A program made the translations under genes and the position numbers. The notes under the pieces are model-generated. The model was not told where the DNA came from. It saw only the letters and a program-made list of their open reading frames with translations, and did not search any database. Below are positions 24,101 through 28,826 of a DNA stretch of 28,826 nt, one piece after another. Within the stretch, counting starts at the first letter, position 1; the number at the start of each line of letters is the position of its first letter. The DNA comes from Clostridiales bacterium UBA5446 (GTDB lineage: Bacteria > Bacillota > Clostridia > Oscillospirales > Oscillospiraceae). The stretch is taken from NCBI GenBank assembly GCA_002427465.1, contig DIRC01000013.1:12186-41011 (forward strand). Reading direction: 5' to 3'.

Positions 24101-24461
24101 GCAGGGCTGCCTGAAGCTCCGGGGCGCGCCGGGCCGAGGCGTAGATCTCCAGCCGGGAGGAGACAGATTCCAGGGCCAGCGCCATGCACAGCAGCCGCCC
24201 ACCCGGATCGAGCAGGACTTTTCCGTCGTTACCCAGGGTTTCATCTACGCGCTGCGCGAGGCTGGTAAAGCTCATGACCTCGGCATAAAGCGACGCCGCG
24301 TCTCCCACAGTGCCGCACAGCTCCCGCTCCGCCTCGTGGCTGTACTGCTCCGGGACGATGAGCACCCGGTTTCCGTCCCCACGGAGGGCGGCTTGGCGGA
24401 TTTCATTCATGATCCGCGCGGTTTTGCCCGTTCCCGCGCGGCCGGTAATGAGTTCAAGCAT
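21138..24461 (-). CDS. addB: ATP-dependent helicase/deoxyribonuclease subunit B, AddB
   Basis: An 1107-residue partner of AddA. It has a Walker A at 7-14 (GRAGTGKT), followed by VLIVPEQYSHEAER, the usual AddB opening. The C-terminal nuclease carries GIADRIDGW and DYKTGK (D909). The four cysteines of the AddB iron-sulfur cluster are present: C752 in SSCRFAYFLQYG, then C1065, C1068 and C1074 in a C-x2-C-x5-C group. The start is placed at ATG 24461, after AAAGGG; an in-frame GTG at 24479 would overlap that site. It precedes addA with an 8-base overlap. The pair lies between rpmB and rpmE, all on the same strand. Confidence 0.96.
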   Translation of the reverse strand: MLELITGRAGTGKTARIMNEIRQAALRGDGNRVLIVPEQYSHEAERELCGTVGDAASLYAEVMSFTSLAQRVDETLGNDGKVLLDPGGRLLCMALALESVSSRLEIYASARRAPELQAALLKALDELKAANITPELLLKTAESCDGALAAKLSDMALLMGAYDIAAGARRIDPADRLTRLLSRLPHSSFGKTGHIYIDGFIDFTAQEAELISALMTRGADMTVCLTCDDLYEGSEVFELSRRTARFLLRAAKKHSIASRVTVLDSDSASAAGFLAERLFTYTDEKYSGDSPVSLFSAETVTDECELAAALAITLVRDGGCRWRDIAVAVRGFEDYRPSLEAAFAYYGVPLFTAKKSDLPSKPLPALIASAYEIINGGWEPDDVFAYLRTGLAGLTAEECDILENYCLTWRVKAGMWLSKKSWRLHPDGYGVDADAGSKARLRQINALRRTAAEPLIRLLERSAAAESASAHAAALADFFEGLNLSEKLAERAETLEADGRLQAAAEYAQLWDIVVSALEQLAAILGDARMDTAMFSRLFLLTLSQYDVGVIPVSLDMVTAGDMDRMRRRHIRHLIVLGASDERLPGEMGENGVFSQDERRALSQLGLALDAGEAEIWREFSLIYNCLSLPSETLTLVTPAYSADGSPARPAFVMNRASKLFGVPIRPADPKAARTQARSPALELALLSRALPEYPPAAAAAEYFRVREPERLQAVLQAVSLSRGSLSSESVKALYGDRLRLSPSRADKFSSCRFAYFLQYGLGAKPRKPAEFSSPEFGSFIHDVLEGVAAEALARGGFGMISGEALDALTDRHISRYISEALDDFADKSPRFVYLFNRLSGSVRRIVADMAEDLRDSAFQPLDFELDFSRLGDLASSPLPEGGSLTVTGIADRIDGWVKDGRLYLRVIDYKTGKRSFSLSDVWHGMNLQMLLYLFMLQKIGERRYGFETVPAGVLYVPARDFILSENTDMTDERIAERRAANLRRSGLLLDDPDVIRAMEPGDAPRRIPVKWKDGIPSGEALASAEGLGRLSRHIGETLAALAREIGRGNIAANPYYKNSQDNACLYCEYAAACRFADGEGGDRLRYLKKLEPTEVWALLEGDCPNG

Positions 24462-24481
24462 GTCGGCTTTCCCTTTCACAT

Positions 24482-24531
24482 GCGGCGCGACCCGCGCCGC
24501 GGCTCATACGGATTAGAGCGTGCGCTCTCAA
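24482..24531 (-). promoter_or_regulatory. Possible addBA promoter with inverted repeats
   Basis: On the minus strand TTGAGA (24526-24531) and TATGAG (24503-24508) are 17 bases apart, five and four of six matches to sigma-A. A 6-2-6 inverted repeat AGAGCG-TG-CGCTCT (24515-24528) covers the -35 edge and spacer, and a GC-rich repeat (24482-24488 with 24494-24500) covers the start region. The repeats could be an operator. An alternative -10, TATGAT, lies about 50 bases further upstream but has a poor -35. Confidence 0.35.
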
Positions 24532-24612
24532 AAGGGGCGGATGCCGTATCCTCACTGCCCCGCGGTTATGATATCATAAATACGGCGGGGGTGAAAGTCC
24601 GTTTCTTTGCCG

Positions 24613-24643
24613 AAAAAGGCCCGCCTTTATACAAGGCGGGCCT
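24613..24643 (-). terminator. Rho-independent terminator of rpmB
   Basis: On the minus strand an 11-bp perfect GC-rich stem (24633-24643 with 24617-24627, loop of five) is followed by T5 (plus-strand A-run 24613-24617). It lies about 28 bases after the rpmB stop, so rpmB and addBA are probably separate transcripts. Confidence 0.92.
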
Positions 24644-24671
24644 GTTTCGGGTAAATTGAATTACACAACGT

Positions 24672-24860
24672 TTATACGGCGCGGGTAACCTTTCCACTGC
24701 GGAGGCAGCGGGTGCACACGTTAACGTGCTTCGGGCTTCCGTCCACTACGGCTTTGACGCGCTTAACGTTGGGCTTCCAGGTGCGGTTGGAGCGCCTGTG
24801 AGAGTGGCTGACTTGGATACCGAATGCCACACCCTTGCCGCAAAATTCACATTTTGCCAT
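24672..24860 (-). CDS. rpmB: 50S ribosomal protein L28, zinc-binding form
   Basis: A 62-residue L28. It begins MAKCEFCGKGVAFGIQVSHSHRRS and has RTWKPNVKRVKA and CTRCLRSGKV, all family features. Cysteines at 4, 7, 49 and 52 make it the zinc-ribbon form. GGAGGTGCTTC just before the ATG is a strong ribosome binding site. It has its own promoter (24908-24936) and terminator, so it is a single-gene unit on the minus strand, divergent from hprK. Confidence 0.97.
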   Translation of the reverse strand: MAKCEFCGKGVAFGIQVSHSHRRSNRTWKPNVKRVKAVVDGSPKHVNVCTRCLRSGKVTRAV

Positions 24861-24907
24861 TTTAGAAGCACCTCCAGTCTCTCTTGTTTCTGGTGAACAG
24901 CTTTAAT

Positions 24908-24936
24908 ATAATAGCAGAGACCTGGAAAAAATGCAA
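24908..24936 (-). promoter_or_regulatory. Sigma-A promoter of rpmB
   Basis: On the minus strand TTGCAT (24931-24936) and TATTAT (24908-24913) are 17 bases apart, with TG one base before the -10. The start site would be near 24901, about 40 bases before the rpmB ATG. Sequence upstream of the -35 is AT-rich, which fits a strong ribosomal protein promoter. Confidence 0.82.
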
Positions 24937-24984
24937 GATATATTTGCAGCTACCCTTGTTTTGGGGTACTTCTGGGGAAAGCCA

Positions 24985-25013
24985 TTGCCAAAAGGGCTGG
25001 AAGTGGTTAAAAT
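24985..25013 (+). promoter_or_regulatory. Sigma-A promoter of the hprK-murB-rapZ-yvcK chain
   Basis: TTGCCA (24985-24990) and TAAAAT (25008-25013), each five of six matches to consensus, are 17 bases apart. The start site would be near 25020, leaving about 30 bases of leader before the hprK TTG at 25051. It is divergent from the rpmB promoter, with about 70 bases between the two start-facing elements. Confidence 0.75.
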
Positions 25014-25050
25014 ATAAATATTGAGCAAATGTGGAAAGGGGCGCTGCGCG

Positions 25051-25992
25051 TTGAAACCAAAATATTCCGTAAAGCTTAAAGACATCGTAAAAGAACAGGA
25101 GCTGACCGTCGTCCATGCCTCCAAGGATTTCAGCGAGGCGCGCATATATACGGCGGACGTCAACCGCCCCGCCCTTCAGCTTACCGGCTTTTACAACTAT
25201 TTTGACCCTAAGCGCATACAGGCTATGGGACGTGTTGAAAGTACATATCTGGAAAGCCTTTCGGATAGCAAGCGCCTTCACGCCCTGGAGGAATTCATGC
25301 GGTTCGACATAGCTGCGCTCATCATCTGCCATGGGATGCAGCCTTTTGCGGAGTGTGTGGCCATGGCGGAGAAGTACGACCGGAACCTGTTTATGACACA
25401 GGAGGACACCTCCACCTTCATGGCCGACCTGATCAGTTCTCTGAGAAGCTCCCTTGCTCCCCGCACCACCTGCCACGGGGTGCTGGTGGAGGTACACGGC
25501 GAAGGGCTTCTGATCACGGGAGATTCCGGCATAGGAAAGAGCGAGACGGCGCTGGAGCTGATAAAACGGGGCCATCGGCTGATTGCCGACGACGCCGTGG
25601 AGATCAGGCGGGTTTCCAGAGACACCATCGTCGGGACGGCGCCGGAGCTGATCCGCTATTATATGGAGCTGCGCGGAATCGGCGTAATTGACGTCCGCCA
25701 TATTTACGGCATCGGCTCGGTAAAGCCGGAGACGAACATTGATATGGTCGTGAATTTTGAGCTGTGGAATGACGAAAAGGCGTATGACCGTCTTGGCCTT
25801 AATACCGAGTATTGCGAGCTTTTGGGGGTAAAGGTGCCCTGCGTTACCATACCGGTCCGCCAGGGCAGGAACCTTGCCGTGATCCTGGAGCTTGCGGCGA
25901 TGAATAACCGCCAGAAAAACATGGGCTATAATGCCGCCCAGACCCTGGCTGATAAGCATGACGAAATCATTGACCAGGCCGAAAAGGAGTAA
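25051..25992 (+). CDS. hprK: HPr kinase/phosphorylase HprK
   Basis: A 313-residue bifunctional enzyme that phosphorylates HPr (and Crh where present) on Ser46 and removes it again, controlling carbon catabolite repression. The Walker A is GDSGIGKS at 157-164; upstream is the TCHGVLVEVHG segment with the catalytic histidine, and downstream the family signature LRGIGVIDVRHIYG. The N-terminal domain (HASKDF to RVESTYL) is also typical. I place the start at TTG 25051, after GGAAAGGGG (25033-25041), since the in-frame TTG at 25021 coincides with the expected transcription start and has no ribosome binding site. murB starts three bases after the stop. Confidence 0.95.
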   Translation: MKPKYSVKLKDIVKEQELTVVHASKDFSEARIYTADVNRPALQLTGFYNYFDPKRIQAMGRVESTYLESLSDSKRLHALEEFMRFDIAALIICHGMQPFAECVAMAEKYDRNLFMTQEDTSTFMADLISSLRSSLAPRTTCHGVLVEVHGEGLLITGDSGIGKSETALELIKRGHRLIADDAVEIRRVSRDTIVGTAPELIRYYMELRGIGVIDVRHIYGIGSVKPETNIDMVVNFELWNDEKAYDRLGLNTEYCELLGVKVPCVTIPVRQGRNLAVILELAAMNNRQKNMGYNAAQTLADKHDEIIDQAEKE

Positions 25993-25995
25993 GGG

Positions 25996-26913
25996 ATGCA
26001 GATAACCGATTTGCTGATACGAGAGATTTGTTCCGGTATTCCCGGGCTCAGGCTGCGAACGTCCGAGCCGATGAGCGCTCACTGTTCCTTCAGGATCGGC
26101 GGGCGGGTGCGCGCCATGGCCATGCCGGACGGCATAGAGGAGGCCGCCGGACTCTGCCGGGCGCTGCGCCGTGCCGGGGTGGCCCCCCTGGTGGTGGGTA
26201 AGGGCACCAACCTGCTGGTTGCGGACGGGGAGCTTGATCTGTTCGTCATCAAAATGGACGATGGCATGGCGGGGATTGCCCCCTGGGGGGAAACCGGCCT
26301 GCGGGCAGGCTGCGGGGCGCCCCTGGCGCGCCTGGCGCAAAAGGCCCAGGGCATGGGGCTTTCAGGACTTGAATTCGCCCACGGCATTCCGGGAACCCTG
26401 GGGGGCGCCGTGTCCATGAACGCCGGCGCTTACGGCGGGGAGATGAAGGACGTGACACATGCCACGCTGTATCTGGGGGATGACATGGAGATCCGCGAGA
26501 GGAGCGGCCCGGACCAGGGCTTCGCCTACCGCCGCAGCGCGTTTTCGGGAAGCGGAGAGGTAATCCTGGAAAGCCGCATAGCCCTTTCACCCGGCGAGCC
26601 CGCGGAAATCCAGGCGCGTATGCGGGAGCTGATGGAAAAGCGGCGCGCGTCCCAGCCGCTGGACGTTCCCTCCGCGGGCAGCACCTTCAAGCGGCCGGAG
26701 GGGGGATTTGCCGCCGCGCTGATCGATCAGGCCGGGCTGAAGGGCTTTGCGATCGGCGGGGCGCAGGTGTCGCCGAAGCACGCGGGTTTTGTCGTTAACC
26801 GGGGCGGCGCCACTTTTGACGATGTGCTGCGTCTTATTGAATATATTCAGGAGAAGGTCTTCAGGGATGCCGGCGTAATGCTGGAGCCGGAAGTGAAGAT
26901 CATCAGGGGATAG
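25996..26913 (+). CDS. murB: UDP-N-acetylenolpyruvoylglucosamine reductase MurB
   Basis: A 305-residue FAD/NADPH enzyme that makes UDP-MurNAc in peptidoglycan precursor synthesis. Motifs include CSFRIGG, VVGKGTNLLV, GIPGTLGGAVSMNAGAYG (FAD binding), YRRSAF, PSAGSTFKRP with the catalytic serine at 229, KHAGFVVN, and LEPEVKII with the active-site glutamate near the C terminus. The length and lack of the long E. coli-type insert make it the shorter type II enzyme common in Firmicutes. AAAAGGAGTAAGG before the ATG overlaps the hprK stop, so the genes are coupled. Confidence 0.96.
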   Translation: MQITDLLIREICSGIPGLRLRTSEPMSAHCSFRIGGRVRAMAMPDGIEEAAGLCRALRRAGVAPLVVGKGTNLLVADGELDLFVIKMDDGMAGIAPWGETGLRAGCGAPLARLAQKAQGMGLSGLEFAHGIPGTLGGAVSMNAGAYGGEMKDVTHATLYLGDDMEIRERSGPDQGFAYRRSAFSGSGEVILESRIALSPGEPAEIQARMRELMEKRRASQPLDVPSAGSTFKRPEGGFAAALIDQAGLKGFAIGGAQVSPKHAGFVVNRGGATFDDVLRLIEYIQEKVFRDAGVMLEPEVKIIRG

Positions 26914-26964
26914 GCCCGGCCTTGTCTGAATTGACGCGGGAAACCGCGGAAAAGGGGTGTGATT

Positions 26965-27825
26965 ATGGAGTTTCTTGTGATTTCCGGCCTGTCCGGGGCG
27001 GGGAAAAGCCGTGTTACGGATATTCTGGAAGATATGGACTATTACTGTGTGGACAATATGCCCGTGGCCCTGCTGCCGAAATTTGCGGAGCTGTGCCTGG
27101 CGACGGGGGGAAAATACGAGCGGGTGGCCCTGGTTACGGACGCCAGGGAGAAGGAGAGCCTTGAGGCGCTGTTTTCCATTTTGGACGCCCTGTGGAAAAA
27201 TGGGCTGGGGTACCGGATTCTGTATCTGGAGGCCGATAAGCAGACCATCATCAAGCGCTATAAGGAAACGCGCCGCCCCCATCCGCTGATGGCGGAGGGA
27301 GAAACCATCGAGGAAGCCATCGAGCGAGAGATGGTCCTTCTGGCCCCGGTGCGGGAGCGGGCGGATTACATTATTAACACCTCCGGGCTGACGACCGCCA
27401 TGCTTCAAAGCCGTATCGGGGATCTGTTTATCGGAGAGGACCGGCGGAGCGATATGGCGGTCACGGTCACCGCTTTCGGGTATAAATACGGCCTGCCCAT
27501 GGATGCGGACCTGGTGTTCGACGTGCGCTTTCTGCCGAATCCGTTTTATGTGGAGAAGCTGAGGGAGAGCACGGGGCTGGACAGACCCGTATCGGACTTT
27601 GTGTTCAGCTATGAGGACGCCCGCGACTTCATGTCACATCTGACCAATCTCATGGATTTTCTGATTCCCCTGTATATCGAGGAGGGGAAGTATATGCTCA
27701 ACATCGCCATCGGCTGCACGGGAGGGCGCCACCGCAGCGTCGCCGTGGCCAAGGCGCTGTCGGAGCATCTTGCGGAAAGCAATCTGGCGGTCAGTAATAT
27801 TTATCGGGATATCGACAAGGGGTGA
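26965..27825 (+). CDS. rapZ: RapZ/YvcJ nucleotide-binding protein
   Basis: A 286-residue cytoplasmic protein. The N-terminal Walker A is GLSGAGKS (8-15), followed by DILEDMDYYCVDNMPVALLPKF; the C-terminal domain has FGYKYGLPMDADLVFDVRFLPNP and the GCTGGRHRSV loop from residue 250. In E. coli RapZ brings RNase E to the GlmZ small RNA to control glucosamine synthesis; in Bacillus the orthologue YvcJ hydrolyses GTP and affects competence. ATG 26965 follows AAAGGGG at good distance; the GTG at 26959 is too close to it. It lies 51 bases after murB and just before yvcK, the usual Firmicutes pair. Confidence 0.95.
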   Translation: MEFLVISGLSGAGKSRVTDILEDMDYYCVDNMPVALLPKFAELCLATGGKYERVALVTDAREKESLEALFSILDALWKNGLGYRILYLEADKQTIIKRYKETRRPHPLMAEGETIEEAIEREMVLLAPVRERADYIINTSGLTTAMLQSRIGDLFIGEDRRSDMAVTVTAFGYKYGLPMDADLVFDVRFLPNPFYVEKLRESTGLDRPVSDFVFSYEDARDFMSHLTNLMDFLIPLYIEEGKYMLNIAIGCTGGRHRSVAVAKALSEHLAESNLAVSNIYRDIDKG

Positions 27826-27829
27826 GTCA

Positions 27830-28826
27830 ATGAGCAGGTCAAAATCTCATGATCCGGCCATTGTCGTCATCGGCGGTGGAACCGGGCTTTCCACTATGCT
27901 CAGGGGGCTGAAGCATTATTCGGAGAATATCACGGCCATTGTCGCGGTTGCGGACGACGGCGGCGGCTCCGGGATACTTCGCCAAGATTTGGGCATGCCG
28001 CCCCCGGGGGATGTGCGCAACTGTATACAGGCCCTGGCAAACACCGAGCCCACGATGGAAAAGCTTCTGTCCTACCGCTTCCCGGAGGGCAGCCTGAAGG
28101 GGCAAAGCTTTGGGAATCTGTTTCTGGCCGCGCTGAACGGCATGTCGGATACTTTCGATGAGGCCGTCAGGAAAATGAGCGACGTGCTGGCCATTACGGG
28201 ACGCGTGCTTCCGGTGACGAACGAAAACGTCTATCTGGCCGCCGAGTTTGACGACGGCACGGAAATGCTGGGAGAATCCAAAATCGCGGATTTCAAAAAG
28301 GGCACGGATAAGCGCATCACCAAGGTCAAGCTGGTCCCGGAGCGGCCTCCCGCCCTGCCGATGGCCGTCGAAGCCATAGAGGACGCGGAGATGATCGTCA
28401 TCGGGCCGGGAAGCCTTTATACCAGTATTATGCCGAATCTGGTCACGGACGGGATCGCCCGGGCGCTGGCGGAGTCCGACGCGTTTCGCATCTATGTTCT
28501 GAACGTCATGACCCAGGACGGGGAGACGGAGCATTACATGGCCTCGGATCACATTGCCGCGCTTTTCAGCAATTCCGGCGAGCGGATTTTCGATTGGTGC
28601 CTGGCTAACAGCGCCGCGTTCCCGCCGGCGCTGCTGGAGCGTTATCGGGAGGAAGGCGCGGAGCCGGTGTATATTGACGCGGCGGCGGTCGCCGCCATGA
28701 ACGTGAATCTCTGCAAGGCGTCGGTGGCTTCGTGGAAAAACGGACTCATCCGCCACGATCCGGATGCTCTGGCCGGAGAACTGATGCGCCTTTACAGGAA
28801 AAATTCGCATACGAAGATCTATCTAT
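27830..28826 (+). CDS. yvcK: YvcK/GlmR-family protein (3' end outside window)
   Basis: The frame opens at ATG 27830, four bases after the rapZ stop, behind GGGGTGAG, and is still open after 332 codons at the window edge. It begins with a Rossmann-like loop (IVVIGGGTGLSTML, 12-25) and has VAVADDGGGSG, PGDVRNCI, GNLFLAAL, and MIVIGPGSLYTSIMPNL, all YvcK/CofD-like family blocks. YvcK (GlmR) binds UDP-GlcNAc in Bacillus and is needed for cell-wall synthesis on gluconeogenic carbon sources. In this family whiA is the usual next gene; that cannot be checked here. Bacillus YvcK is about 317 residues, so little may be missing. Confidence 0.94.
   Translation, partial: MSRSKSHDPAIVVIGGGTGLSTMLRGLKHYSENITAIVAVADDGGGSGILRQDLGMPPPGDVRNCIQALANTEPTMEKLLSYRFPEGSLKGQSFGNLFLAALNGMSDTFDEAVRKMSDVLAITGRVLPVTNENVYLAAEFDDGTEMLGESKIADFKKGTDKRITKVKLVPERPPALPMAVEAIEDAEMIVIGPGSLYTSIMPNLVTDGIARALAESDAFRIYVLNVMTQDGETEHYMASDHIAALFSNSGERIFDWCLANSAAFPPALLERYREEGAEPVYIDAAAVAAMNVNLCKASVASWKNGLIRHDPDALAGELMRLYRKNSHTKIYL

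Noticed and set aside
24461..24612. LexA (SOS) box upstream of addBA
   Set aside because: No GAAC-N4-GTTC sequence is present; only unrelated inverted repeats are found.
24862..26340. 492-codon open frame on the minus strand opposite hprK and murB
   Set aside because: It is antisense to two well-conserved genes, its translation is rich in H, Q, R and P with no family pattern, and its right part covers the hprK promoter region.
27839..28810. 323-codon open frame on the minus strand at the right edge
   Set aside because: It is the shadow of yvcK, whose conserved motifs are read on the plus strand in a frame that runs off the window.
1..28826. tRNA, rRNA, CRISPR array or toxin-antitoxin pair
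   Set aside because: Intergenic gaps are short, no cloverleaf or repeated spacer pattern was found, and the only orphan small frame (16935-17111) has no partner gene.

Overview
The window is bacterial chromosomal DNA from a motile Gram-positive of the Clostridia, fairly GC-rich by eye (mid to upper fifties percent). Supporting this are HPr kinase HprK, a murB-rapZ-yvcK chain, AddAB instead of RecBCD, the FliW/CsrA pair, and the Firmicutes flagellar-operon proteins YvyF and DUF6470/YviE. I cannot name the genus. I see no tRNA, rRNA, CRISPR array, transposase or phage gene.

Region 1 (1-8993, + strand) is an early-class flagellar block. It runs from the C-terminal end of a FliN/FliY switch protein, through an EAL-HDOD signalling protein, rod proteins FlgB and FlgC, the MS-ring/rod adaptor FliE, and the export gate FliO-FliP-FliQ-FliR-FlhB-FlhA, to the flagellar sigma factor (FliA/SigD type). 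Genes are tightly packed with overlaps or short gaps, which suggests one long transcript. fliF, fliG, fliH, fliI, fliK, flgD, flgE and chemotaxis genes are absent from this stretch.

Region 2 (9030-16680, + strand) begins with a good candidate sigma-28 promoter just after the sigma gene. It carries two FlgF/FlgG-type rod proteins, YvyF, anti-sigma factor FlgM, chaperone FlgN, hook-filament junction proteins FlgK and FlgL, DUF6470, FliW and CsrA. This is the late, SigD-dependent module: FlgM restrains the sigma factor made by region 1, and FliW/CsrA would couple flagellin level to translation. Two junction proteins are odd. FlgK appears to carry a tandem internal duplication, and FlgL is about 200 residues longer than usual.

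Region 3 (16681-17294) is a structured intergenic zone with a GGA-loop hairpin, a 60-nt near-perfect palindrome, an AT-rich leader, an unannotated 58-codon gene with a good ribosome binding site, and a nested inverted repeat. No flagellin gene follows csrA, which is where it often sits.

Region 4 (17241-24936, - strand) holds rpmB (L28), addB, addA and rpmE (L31), in that order on the minus strand. The two ribosomal protein genes have clear sigma-A promoters and rho-independent terminators, and rpmE has a plausible structured leader. addB and addA overlap by 8 bases.

Region 5 (24985-28826, + strand) is the conserved hprK-murB-rapZ-yvcK chain (HPr kinase/phosphorylase, cell-wall precursor reductase, nucleotide-binding regulator, YvcK/GlmR), fired from a sigma-A promoter divergent from that of rpmB. 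yvcK runs off the right edge.

Nothing here amounts to a clearly new system. The best leads are the csrA-distal structured region with its small gene, and the remodelled FlgK and FlgL.
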